DNA from: Sequoia sempervirens
Lineage: Eukaryota > Streptophyta > Pinopsida > Cupressales > Cupressaceae
Length of the DNA: 64,000 nt
Direction: 5' to 3'
Assembly: GCA_007258455.2 (NCBI GenBank)
Contig: VDFB02193867.1
Location: 567,682,768 to 567,746,767 of the forward strand
Shown: positions 1 to 11,039 of the stretch, piece by piece
How the letters are laid out: each line of letters starts with the position of its first letter
Position numbering within the stretch: the first letter of the stretch is position 1
Notes under the pieces: model-generated
What the model saw: only the letters and a program-made list of their open reading frames with translations
Database searches by the model: none
Told to the model about the DNA's origin: nothing
Program-made: the position numbers and the translations under genes

Positions 1-36
1 TATATTATTTTCTTGTTCATGTCCAAGGAGATTTTG

Positions 37-250
37 GACTGATGTATTTAGGAGATAATGAACCTTTTCAAATTATTGGAAAGGGAAGGATTCAAATAAA
101 ATTTTAGAATGGAAATCAATGGCTGCTATGAGAGATAAGGTACATTCCAAAGGCGAGTAAAAATTTAATTTTAAAAGGGCAACTGGGAGATGAAAGTTGC
201 ATTGTTAAATTCACAAATGAAATTTGGAAGGTTACTAAAGGCACCTTTCC
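37..250 (+). pseudogene. Ty1/copia protease / GAG-pre-integrase remnant
   Basis: The first frame reads MYLGDNEPFQIIGKGRIQI and, after two in-frame stops, EIRYIPK. A shifted frame then continues as LKGQLGDESCIVKFTNEIW. This order matches the stretch just after the protease active site in Ty1/copia polyproteins (GDN...I.GKG..., RYIP.LKRNLIS.GQL, then the pre-integrase region). No DSGA motif is visible because the window begins inside the gene. At least two stops and one frameshift make it dead. The match is from family knowledge by eye. It is an old fragment with no LTR seen beside it. Confidence 0.6.
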
Positions 251-2337
251 CCTCTTTTCATGTGTGTAATTTGTAGATTTGAAGTGAATTGAAGGAAGAT
301 TAAAGGCTATTTACTTATTCACGAACTCAAACCCTACAAGTTATCAAGTCAAGGAATCAAGATTTTCTCATCAACAGATGATGTTCCAGTAACAACTCTA
401 GAAGAACAAAATCTATAGTCTAGAGACTCGAGGTCTGTGAAATAATATTTTGAAAAGTAGGAGGACAATTTAGGGTACACCACACCCTAAACCAGCTGAT
501 TCATCACCATATTTTTACACCAGGGGCTCTGTGTCTACCCTCTACCTTTTTTAGTTCAATTTTTGTCTTGTCACATTCAATTTCTCAAAAATCATAGCAC
601 TTTGTTGAAATTTCATAATAGACCTAGATTACATAATTATATCATATCAAAATCAAATTATACAAGCATTCCCACCACCACCAAAAAGGGATTAAAATCT
701 TGATCCATCATTTTGGATCTTCCTACAAGGTTTGTAGCCAAGTAGGTTTTTTTAGATCATTTTTAATCACTTGCTACCAAAAAGTGGGAAGAGTGTGATT
801 TATACCCTAGATCCCTTTTCTCAACCAAACAAGAACACAACTAAAGAATTAAATAGTAAAACTCAAACTATTATTCTATGTCTAATTTCCACCTCCAATT
901 AAACTAAGAGACTAACACATAAAAGAGAAAAAAAGTCATAATAATCCCCCAACAAAAAATCTCTTGTTGTGCACACAAAGTGTGGATGCGATCAAGATTT
1001 GTGATGAGAGATGGGATGTTGGTTTACATTTTTAATAGAATAATATTTCTTTATATGTTCTTTAGAATCTAGCTCATAGGGTGAGTTGTTTATAGACTTG
1101 AGGGATACCAAAGAAAGGGCTATGATTGATTAAAAACTTAATGAGTGAGATTTATTTAAAGAATTAGATCCATGAAAAGTATCTAATTGGGACCTTCTAA
1201 TCAATGCAAAAAATGAGTTACATGATTGAAGGGATTTGAATGATGGTCTTCTTAGAAAAAGGAAGGATGGTAAAGACATGAAAGAACCTTTTGGAGTCAT
1301 GTGAAGAGTTATCTTTTTCTTGATTAAATATATGGACAAGATTTGATGAGAGTATTGTATGAATAATTATAAAGCATGGAGTAATGTATATGCATGGCAT
1401 GTTCATGCTTGACTAGGATTAATAAAGCTGAGGAATGGGGATGTGAATTTATCACTTAATTAATTAGGTTTTTGACTAATGGTTTGGGGGAGAATTTTGA
1501 AAATTAGAAAATAGTTTACATTTATTTAATTTTTAGAAGATCAAGATATGAAGGGTGAACTTAATTAAATACATCTTATATTTATTTAATTAAGGTTGGA
1601 TTATAGAAGAAAAGGAGGAAAATGATAAATTAGTTAAATACATATTTAAATTTTATTTAATTAGTTCTAGGAAGAGGATTGAAAAAAATTAATTAAATAA
1701 TTGGATGTATTTAAATAAAAATGGGAGGGAATGCATTCAGATGAATCAAGTTATTTTAGGAAGTAAATAAACTTAGGCTTGTATAGTTTGGACAACCATT
1801 TTGGAACCCAAGATATCTCATTTTTTTTGGTATCTTCAACACCAAGATCTCCTCATGATATCTTTTTTGATCCACTTGTGCATGTTTATAATCCCATTTG
1901 TTATTTTATGGTCATCTATAAACTTTCAAGAATCTCTTCTTGGGATATAAATCTTATGAGGGTAAAAATTCAAGCCTAAAAATAGTGTATTAGCTTGCAA
2001 AAATTATAGAATATGCAAACAAAAACTCTATCTGAACATGTGAATTCACATTCAAGATAAGAACAAATATATGTAATATAATTTTACAACATTAAAGAAT
2101 AACTATATACTATTATGTATACGAAATTTAATTTTCTAATTGTAGGAGCTTCTCTATTTGCACCTTATACATGCAACCTATATCTATACAAGCGACCATT
2201 AGTTAGGCCTTGAAAAATACATGTCATACATGTAAGGTGGAATTTTCATGTGGATGAGAGTGTGATCGGTGTTAAACATACATGGTTCTATTTGTAGCCT
2301 AGTAGAAGATGGTGTCAACTGTCAAATCTATATGATG
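251..2337. other. AT-rich intergenic DNA
   Basis: No convincing coding region, RNA gene or terminal repeat was seen here. The short open frames on both strands have no recognisable motif. The section from about 1490 to 1730 is rich in TTAATTAAATA-like words and looks like low-complexity spacer. Confidence 0.5.
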
Positions 2338-2711
2338 CCAATTGGTTGGGATGAACATGTACTGTAGGCATGACCATGTATTAATAGATATATTGATGAT
2401 TTAAGAATATTTGAGTTATTTCACATGCTTCTATTATAGAATTATAGTATTGGTGACTATATTTGTGAAATATGTATGAGAACTAGACTCTAAGAAGTTG
2501 CACAACCCTAGTGGGTTTCCAATTGGTTGGGATGAACATGTAGTGTAGGCATGACCATGTATTAATAGATATATTGATGATTTAAGAATATTTGAGTTAT
2601 TTCACATGCTCCTATTTATAGAATTATATAGTATTGGTGACTATATTTATGAAATATGTATGAGAACTAGACTCTAAGAATTATATAGTATTGGTGACTA
2701 TAGTGGGTTTC
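2338..2711 (+). repeat. Tandem duplication of a 181-bp unit
   Basis: The unit starting CCAATTGGTTGGGATGAAC at 2338 repeats from 2519. The second copy is slightly longer because it contains a short internal repeat around TATAGTATTGGTGACTAT. Both copies end in TAGTGGGTTTCC. A third, partial echo (GTTGCACAACCC...AGTGGGTCCCC) follows near 2800-2860. Nothing coding was recognised in it. Confidence 0.85.
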
Positions 2712-3134
2712 CAAGTGGACTTTTGAAATCATGGTTTGCTTGGTAAAGGAGGATTAAAGGGGGCACCATATGGGCTTAGTTTCAGGATAGGGATCTTATT
2801 TAGAAAAGTTGCACAACCCTTCCCACCTTCTAATACCTTTGAAAAAGTGCTAGTGGGTCCCCAACTTTTGAACTAACCTGACTACTGGTGATAGAATGCA
2901 AGCTTTTGCCAGCCCACAAAACCCTTCCCACTATTCCATGTCCTTGGAGAAGGGCTTACATGACCTTGGCCCTTGAACTGTCTTTGATGTTGATGATTTT
3001 TTTACAAGTATGCAGTCTTCTTCCAGACCCTGCCATTTGGAAACCTTTTCCATGGTACCTTTGTGGGTCAAAAATTTGAAAATACTTGTTATGGGTGTTT
3101 CACGCTTGGAGCTCAGCCATCTAGTTCCAGTTTT
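2712..3134. other. Intergenic DNA, nothing recognised
   Basis: This stretch has somewhat higher GC content than its surroundings. It contains one unremarkable 63-codon frame. No known family was recognised. Confidence 0.4.
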
Positions 3135-4393
3135 TTATATTTTTATTTTATTAACATAATGTATAGTCTGATAAAGATAAAATATTATTTATTTCATTAT
3201 ATATTATTCAAATAATTTCGAAGCCAAACAAGTATATTGAATAACGATAATTCATTGCTTAACATATTATTCTTCATTTAGAAAAAAATAGTATAATATA
3301 ATAGATTTGCAACTCTACTCAAGGATCACTTACACATTTTAGATATCTTAAGCGTCAAATTTTTGTGTTGAAGTTAAGTTACAACATAATTATTTTCCAT
3401 GAGATGATAATTATGAGAGAAGTTTTTTTGAAACAATCAAGTTAATATATTTTACCATCATTTTGGAACTCATTGTATGATCCACTTTTCTTCATCCTTA
3501 TGATATGTCATGGAGTTTGATCCCAAATGTTGATTGAAAATGTTAACATAGTTGTTAACATAGTTGAAGCTAATTTCATAATTTTAGATGTATTTATCAT
3601 CTTTCTAATGACACAAATTGAGTTGAAGTGCTATCAATATCAATAGAAATATTTTCTTTGTTACATCTTGTTAAACAAGAATCAAAAATCAGATCTGAAA
3701 ACTGTTTATCATTCTCTTAACATATTTATATATAGACTATAATTATATGAACACCACATTAATATTTAGTAAATGAATTAAGAATAAGACTCCTATCTAT
3801 GATCTCACCAACTAAACCCTGATTATTATTATTCAATGATGATATTATTAAAGAAAAAAAAACATTTTTTATCGTGTTGAAAATAATAGTACAAGTATTT
3901 GGGACACTCATTGTCCAAAAGGAAATATATGTTTTCAATATGAAGCAGTTTGAATGAAATCAACACCTAATAACACCTAATAATATCAGTACAAATATTT
4001 TAACTAACTCAATATTCACGAGGCAACTCCATCAAAAGATTTTATGATTTCTGACTTTTCCTAATTGGCCAAACAACCCATCAAACATCGCGACTTTTGA
4101 TTTTTAAAAGTCGAAATGACAAAGAAATAATTTATTTTCCTCGAAAAAATACAAAGACGACTGATTTCCGGGACTGTGTAGACTGTTTAAGGTCTTTCAA
4201 AATAATTGGTAGCATCCTGATTCGTATTGTTTTTGCCACAAGACAAATTTACGGAGAAAATGTTGAATCAGCAAGCGTTATCGAACAAGAAAAAGGAATA
4301 CAGAACACTATTATAAGGGCCTGTGCCGTATTTAGAATAATAATAATAAGACGTATGAAATGTAGCGCTTGGTGGAATATAAGCGTTTACCAA

Positions 4394-4440
4394 ATCAGAG
4401 GGACAATCGAAACAATGCGTATCAGAGGGACAATCGAAAC
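4394..4440 (+). repeat. Direct repeat in the laccase upstream region
   Basis: ATCAGAGGGACAATCGAAAC occurs twice in a row about 150 bp upstream of the laccase ATG. The paralogous block has only one copy (about 31318). It is a small copy-specific duplication in the proximal promoter, and no known cis-element was recognised in it. Confidence 0.7.
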
Positions 4441-4537
4441 AAATTGGCTTTCTAATATTATACTTATTAGTGGTTAGCAAATGACAGAGAATTACCAAAA
4501 ACACCAAAGTTAAAGCTGTCGTGATTTACTTTTCGCG

Positions 4538-4545
4538 TATAAATA
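4538..4545 (+). promoter_or_regulatory. TATA box of laccase 1
   Basis: TATAAATA lies 41 bp upstream of the ATG at 4586, implying a very short 5' UTR. The same box and surroundings (CGCGTATAAATACG) are kept in the paralogue at 31462-31469. Confidence 0.7.
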
Positions 4546-4585
4546 CGATACCGCTCTCGTGAACAAAATTAAAAAAGAGTTAATC

Positions 4586-7500
4586 ATGTTAGGGTTGTCA
4601 AGTGTGCTGAAATTTGCGGCACTTGTCTGTTTAATTTTGGTATCGCCATTGCCAGCGTGTGGAGCCATTGTGCACCACAAATTCACTGTGAGCAGTTTTT
4701 TTATAATCCAGTAAAATCTAAGCATTCTGTTCAGCCTGAGGTCTAAGTTGTATTTTTAACCGTGTTACAGATTGGAACACAGAGGGTCACTAAATTGTGT
4801 GACACTCAGACGGTTGTAACAGTCAATGGACAGCTTCCTGGCCCGACTATAACCGTTCACGAAGGCGATAATCTGGTCGTTGAAGTGGAGAACAATGCAC
4901 CATATAATGTTACTATACACTGGTAATAAAGAGTCAAAGACTATTCAAATTTTCATCTATTGAAGTTTGGCTTGATAATAAAATTATGGTAGAGGTTTTT
5001 ACTGTTTATGATTTTGCAGGCATGGCGTGACGCAGCTCAAATCTTGCTGGGCAGACGGAACGCCCTACGTATCGCAATGTCCGATCATTCCTGGGAATAA
5101 ATACACCTACAATTTTACAGTGAGAGGACAGGAAGGGACGCTGTGGTGGCATGCGCATATCACATATCTCAGATCTACTGTGCATGGAGCTTTGGTTATT
5201 TTACCCCGGCCTGGAATCGACTATCCTTTCCCCAAACCAGATGCTGAGATTCTTATTATTTTGGGTAGGTTGCTCTTTCCCACTCAAATCCCTTATCTTG
5301 AAATTCTTAGTGAAAGGCATATGCGAATGTTATGTAGAAGATCTGTCTGATCTATGTAATATCAATTTTTGAGGCAGCCTATTTGATAGGGCTGCTGCTT
5401 TAATTTGGATCTGTGTGGCAACTTTACTTAGTGATCCGTGTTTCTTTGAACTCATTGTTTAGTAAATCTGTCCATGGAATAGGGCATCTGTGTTTCTTTC
5501 AACGCAATGTTTAATGAATTTGTTATTAAAGAGCTTCATGGAAACACACCAAATATCATGTCCTGTAACATTTCTCAATGTATTTCTATATATTTACTTC
5601 TTACCTCAAAATTATCTCCATTTCAATATAACTGTATATTACTCTATTCAAATTTTTATCCACCCATTTTAAATGCCCACTCATCAAATAACCTAATCCC
5701 CCAACTCAATGTACTTAATTAATTTTTTTTATACCAAAATATTATAAACATATCTACCAAAATATTATAAACATATCTATTATACTTTTTAGCAATACAA
5801 CTGGTAGAAAATAACATAATGTAATTTTTTTTATACCAAAATATTATAAACATATCTACCAATATATTATAAACATATCTATTATACTTTTTAGCAATAC
5901 AACTGGTAGAAAATAACATAATGTAATTTCACTTTTGAATGCGAGAATGAGAAACTAAAATTGCCTCATTCCCACGTACTACAGGCTACGTCAAACATCT
6001 ACCTATCCATGAGCTGCATTGACGAGTTCTTACTTGCTGCCATCGTCATCTATCTAATATTTTTGTCGTATGTTGCCTAAAATGTTTTTAGTTTGATTTA
6101 TTTGGTTAAGTGTATCAATCAACTATTGATTACATAGACACTCCACGGAGCTTTGGCCTTGATTAGATTCTATGTAGAAATTAAATCTATCGTAGCTTGG
6201 ACCTTAGAATTATCAAAACTTGGACCTAATAACTAAGATTCAAATTAAAACGTAAAATCTAAGAATCTATAAGTGAAAAGAAAAAACCGTTGGAATAATT
6301 GGAATAGCGAAAGCCAAGAATACCGACTCCCAATTGCGAAATTCAATATAATTTTTGTTTTTGGGTATACTGTGCAGGTGAATGGTGGAATGCAAACGTA
6401 GAAGATGTGCTGGCTAATGCCATTCGAACATGTGCTGTACCAACAGATTCCAACGCATCCACAATCAATGGCGAACCGGGAGACTTCTTCCCTTGCTCTG
6501 CAAATTGTGCGCATCAATGAAAAATTAGATTTTTTAAAGTATATCTGAAGTTATACTAGTTTTGAAGAGATGATTATTTAATTAATGAATTGTGAATGCA
6601 GACACTACGAGGTTTTTGGTTGAGAGAGGGAAAACTTATCTAATGAGGATCGTAAACTGTGTGATGCTTCATTCATACTTCTTCAAAATTGCTGACCACC
6701 TGATGACTGTTGTGGCAGTGGATGCCGAGTATACAAAACCATATACAACCGATGTACTGCTGACAAATCCAGGTAACACCATGGATATCCTCATAACAAC
6801 TGCCCAACAGTCAGGGCTCTTTTACATTGCCACCCGCGTATATAACAGCATACCTCTGGGTACTGATTTTGTAAATACCACAACAACTGCAATACTGCAA
6901 TACAAAGATTCCAGTAATACGTCTGTCCCTGTGCTGCCTACTCTTCCTGCATTTAATGATACTGCAACAGCAATCAAATTCAGTAGCAATCTGAGAAGTC
7001 TTAATCCCTGGGTACCACAGATTTTTGACGTGGACATGTTACTAACTGAGAAAATCAGTAGGAATCTGAGAAGTCAAATGCCATCAGTACCACAGATTGT
7101 TGACGTAGAAATGTTAATAACAGAGGGCTTGGCACTTATAAGCTGTCCAAACAATTCATGTGCAGGTCTCTACGGCGCAAGAGCTGTTGGAGCTTTTAAT
7201 AACATTTCATTCGTTGAGCCAAATATCTCAATTTTGCAGGCCTATTATTTTGGTATAGGTGGAGTGTTTACCACAGATTTTCCTGATAATCCTCCAGTAG
7301 TATATGATTACACAGGAACTGTGCCATTGAGTCTTTGGGGAGCTGAATTAGGAACAAAAGTAAAAGTTCTGAAATTTAACAGCAATGTGCAAATAGTGTT
7401 TCAGAATACCGGGATTATTACAATAGAGGATCATCCTATACACCTTCATGGCCATAATTTTTATGTTGTGGGGCAAGGTTTTGGAAACTATGATTCTCAC

Positions 7501-8040
7501 ACGGATCCTGCAAAATTTAATTTGGTAGATCCTCCATTGGTGAATACCATCGGAGTTCCTCCTGGTGGGTGGGCGGCAATTAGATTTATAGCCAACAACC
7601 CAGGTAAACTAGTTTCAACTCTATATATTTTCATTTACAATTGTTGTTTTCCCATTGAAGCAAATTAGTTTTAAAATAACATTAGCATTCTGTTTTGAGT
7701 CGATTGAGATTGACCCATATTTTATTTCATGCATAATATTTCATAAGAATTATAATATAAATAGTTCACTTACATTTATTGTACTTAGGCATTAACACTG
7801 ATCTTTCTCCTCGGTCATCTGTACCATTAAATATTTAGTTTAGTTAAAAATGCCTTTCACTTCTCAACAACCAAATTATAGTCAATTTATCTATGTTGTT
7901 ATGTAACAGGAGCTTGGCTGATGCATTGCCACTTTGAATCCCATTCAGCACTTGGTTTTGACATGGTATTTATTACAGAGGATGGGCCAAGAGATTCAGA
8001 TAAATTGCCTCCTCCTCCTTTTGATCTACCCAAATGCTAA
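4586..8040 (+). CDS. Laccase (multicopper oxidase), six exons, apparently intact
   Basis: Exons, by splice sites and frame: 4586-4687, 4771-4922, 5020-5264, 6378-6506, 6602-7603 and 7910-8040, giving 1761 nt and 586 residues, the usual size for plant laccases. The first about 27 residues ([19 protein letters not shown]...) form a secretory signal, so an apoplastic enzyme oxidising phenolics such as monolignols is expected from the family. All four copper-binding motifs are present: [21 protein letters not shown] and MHCHFESH. The C terminus [11 protein letters not shown] is typical. Odd points are KSCWADG where RSGWADG is usual, a 25-residue in-frame duplication in exon 5, and a shifted exon 4 donor (AAATT/GTGCGC). 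That donor encodes Tyr where the paralogue has Asp. Expression and activity are unproven; the splice model is by eye. Confidence 0.88.
5721..5924 (+). repeat. Two tandem 102-bp units in laccase 1 intron 3
   Basis: AATTTTTTTTATACC... to ...AACATAATGT (5721-5822) repeats almost exactly at 5823-5924. Each unit itself contains a doubled ATATTATAAACATATCTA. The paralogous intron lacks this duplication, so it arose after the gene duplication. Confidence 0.9.
6982..7131 (+). repeat. In-frame 75-bp tandem duplication in laccase exon 5
   Basis: Two 25-codon units lie head to tail. Unit 1 begins [20 protein letters not shown] and unit 2 begins [20 protein letters not shown]. They fall in the linker and start of the third cupredoxin domain, where other plant laccases have one copy. 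The paralogue at about 35787-35930 also has both units, so the event predates the gene duplication. Confidence 0.85.
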
Positions 8041-8540
8041 CTGTATTGTGAGTTGGTCGGATGGCTGAACCGTCTCTTATTTATATCGTCTTTGTATGGT
8101 GAGCTACTTAAAAAATGAAAATGGCGTCTCCATGCAATTCGAATGAGATCGAGGCTGCTTAGTGTTTACTGGTTCACTTATTTTCTATAAATTATATTGA
8201 GCAATTTTTTGTTTTCATAATTGTGAAGGGAAATAAACTTTCCCTATAATAAATGTAATAAATGTATACAATTTATTTTTAATCTTAATAAAAGATTTAG
8301 AAATATTATTTTCAAGGTATTTATTTTGTAATAGATTAATGATATAATTAAATAAAAATATTAAAATAATTTTAAATTTGGAAAGTTTGTATTTCATATT
8401 CTCATTCTTAAGATTTCAATGATTTCTTAGATAATTATTTAATTATTTTAAATAATTTAATAAAATACTCTAGTGTAGAAAAATGTTGTCCTTTACATTT
8501 TCACACTTAATTTGGGAATGATTAACATTAAAATAAAACT

Positions 8541-8604
8541 AATGTTGCTTTGATCTAGTGTGGTAATGTGTTTAATGTTGCTTTGATCTAGTGTGGTAAT
8601 GTGT
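8541..8604 (+). repeat. Tandem duplication of about 33 bp
   Basis: TTGCTTTGATCTAGTGTGG with its flanks occurs twice in succession, inside the degenerate U3-like repeats of the family H LTR. Confidence 0.85.
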
Positions 8605-8943
8605 TTTACACGTTCACATTAGGTTTAGTGCCCTTTTAAGCTAAATAGACCTAATTTTGTCTTAATTTAGTGTATTTATTTACACCTTCGCATTAAGTTT
8701 AAGGCCCTTGTAAACTAAATGGACCTAATGGTGCTTTATTTAGGGTGTTGTAAAGTGTATCCTAACACTTTAACACTAATCTAGGGTTTTATTAATTAAT
8801 TGGGTTTATTTATGCCTTAATTGGCCCTATTTTGCACCCACAAGCCTCATTAAATACATTTTTCCGGAGATAATCCTAACATTTATCAAATAACCAGTCA
8901 CAATTCAGTGTTTTTGGTCATGCATTTCAGATTTAGTGGTTTA

Positions 8944-8975
8944 GGACTCATACGCCACCTTGGGCGTATGAGTCC
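8944..8975 (+). repeat. Perfect 13-bp-stem hairpin (H1)
   Basis: GGACTCATACGCC, loop ACCTTG, then GGCGTATGAGTCC. The stem is perfect over 13 bp with a 6-nt loop, 32 nt in total. It belongs to a hairpin family that recurs at least nine times in the window. Confidence 0.95.
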
Positions 8976-9058
8976 CACCTAGGCTTTGAGACTTGATATT
9001 GAATTTCACATTAATCAGGACCTATCTTGGAGTTTGTGCCCCAGTTTTGAGCCACTGA

Positions 9059-9088
9059 GACTCATATGCCACCTTGGGCGTATGAGTC
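9059..9088 (+). repeat. Hairpin H2, second copy 115 bp downstream
   Basis: GACTCATATGCC, loop ACCTTG, then GGCGTATGAGTC. The 12-bp stem has one G-T pair. It has the same loop as H1. Confidence 0.9.
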
Positions 9089-9545
9089 CCACTTTAATCA
9101 AGACCTAATTTAAATCCAATTTTTGGCAAGATTTTATCTTTCTAGATCTAATGTCAGCTTGTAGTGTTGTAATTCTAGGAAATTTTGCATAAATAAGTAT
9201 GAATACAAGGTTATTTCACTCATTTTCCACCTAATACTTTCAAGAGAGCATTCCTAATAGCATGTTTATGATTACAAGAGTATTCAAGGGAATTCAAGAG
9301 CATTTATAAAGCATTCAATGGAAAAGTTCTCCATCATTTGTTGCAGCAATTCAAGAACCCTTATCATGTCAAAGACATAATGCATCAAGCATGTTGTTGA
9401 GCTAGTGTTCTGATGTAGCATTCAACGTCCAAGTTAAGCATTGTTGCATATCCAATTCAAAACCAAGATCTACATTCTTCATGGCCACTTCATGTTAGAC
9501 TACAGATTTACATTACAAGACATCATTCAAGGTATCTTTAAAGCA

Positions 9546-11039
9546 ATTTTTCCCTTAATCTTCTTTCAGTTTTGGGCTTTTATACATTTTTGACTTCAGG
9601 ATGAATCTACACTTAAAGTAAAAGGTTATTCTCAAAGGTGCGTAATGTGCCACATGGTGGCTGCACAATTTTTGTTTATCGTCTTTCGGGAGAAATCTAG
9701 GGCACGTGTTAGCTTGGTAGGATTTTTCTCTAGGGCTATTTTCATAAATCTAAGATTCCTCATTCGCTCAACACTTTATCTCTTCGCTTTGGGAAAGTTG
9801 CACTTTTAAGGAGTGATCTCTTTGGATGGAGTTTGTTGGAGCATGCTAGGTCTTTCTTACTTTTGGGTTGGAACCTTCAATTAGTACCATTAATCTATGT
9901 AATTGGTTGATCATATTTTTCCAAGTTATTTTTAAGATTCAATTGTTTTAAGATTGAAGTCTTTGCTAAATATCTAAAGGACATTAATGAGGAAATTAGG
10001 AATTAATGAGCAAGTATTTCCATGATCTAATCAAGATCTACGATTGAATCATGAGCTATCAGATGCAAGCATATGGCAGTATTTGCTTCTAGAATGTTGT
10101 CAATGGTTTTCTCTTTTCAGCTATAAATAGGAGGTGACAACTCAAAGAAGAAAGTTTTTTCGATTTAGTTCTTTTAGTTTTCCTTAGTTTTAGAGATATT
10201 TTCAAAAGTTTAAGGTTTACAATACATTGCTATTCTCTGGCATGTTATATTATTTTAACTCAAACTATTATTGGATTGGCATTCAACCTTTCTTTTTTAT
10301 GTTCATTTGATATTTAAGTACGATCTATCTAGAAGAAACCTTTGAAATTGTGCATGCTATGGCCTTTGTCAAGTTTCTTCTTTATGTTTTTGTTCATGAT
10401 AAAAACACTTTGTTAAGTTTAATTTGATAGTTCAAGTAGTTGATTTTCATGTTGTAGGCTTCTATGATATAATAATAACTTTTAGAAATTGGATTATGTT
10501 TGTTGAACTTCTCCATTTTTTTTAAAGGTTGTTGTTTTTCCATATTATGCTATAAAAAGAGAAAGGGTTTTTGGAATTTCTAAATGTTTTTATTAACTTT
10601 TGGAGCTTTCAAAGCTTGATCAGACCTTAATGAGTGCTTCTCATGGGGAGATTTGAAACAGTGCACTATGCTTGTACTTAGCCTTTGTTTCTCGTTCTCT
10701 TCCCAACAACGAAGGGTTGTGGAATTCTGTGTCTATTATATCATTTATAGGAAAAAAAAATTGAGTTTGAAATGTTGTAAAAGCTTTGGCACATAGCCAT
10801 TTTTATGTTTTATATTTACATTTCCTTCTACCTTTTCTCCCAACTCAAAGAAGAGCCAACTTTCTATAAAAATCCCACAGTTATTTAGTGAGGCACAATT
10901 GGTTCCCCACTCGTTGAATTTCCTATAAGGCTGTTGGAGAGGCACAAGCTTTAATGATCAACAATTCTTTTTCTAGTACACCTAGTGGGTCCGAAAAACC
11001 TTGGTTGATTAGAAGTCAGAAATGTTTCTAAAATCAGGC
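9546..11039 (+). other. Probable LTR/leader of the following Ty3/gypsy element
   Basis: No coding motif is seen. A promoter-like sequence, AGCTATAAATAGGAGG (TATA about 10122-10129), is followed by T-rich sequence and sits about 0.9 kb upstream of the first gag remnants. This is the expected layout of an LTR plus untranslated leader. Neither LTR edge nor a clear PBS could be placed, so the assignment is inference from position. Confidence 0.35.

Larger units (their letters stand above)
3135..8450 (+). repeat. Segmental duplication, copy 1 (laccase block)
   Basis: This block, from the upstream AT-rich sequence (TTAACATAATGTATAGTC) through the laccase and about 400 bp of 3' flank, recurs at about 24970-37130. 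Collinear similarity covers promoter, exons, introns and 3' flank, so this is a DNA-level duplication and not a retrocopy. The second copy is expanded by two insertions (25751-30756 and about 33089-35270). Copy 1 lacks both, so it shows the empty target sites. Confidence 0.85.
8471..9545 (+). repeat. Decayed LTR-like repeat, family H
   Basis: It starts TAGTGTAGAAAAATG...TTTACATTTTCACACTT, matching the LTR starts at 25751 and 29349. Further in it shares the order CCTATTTT..CACAAGCCT, ATAAATAC AAGGTTATTT, CATTCAAGAG and TCAAGCAT with those LTRs. Its first 360 bp hold about four degenerate copies of an initial module of roughly 80 bp, including an exact duplication of about 33 bp at 8541-8604. 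Two long hairpins (8944-8975 and 9059-9088) lie where the 29349 LTR has its hairpin. The right boundary is uncertain. Confidence 0.65.
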
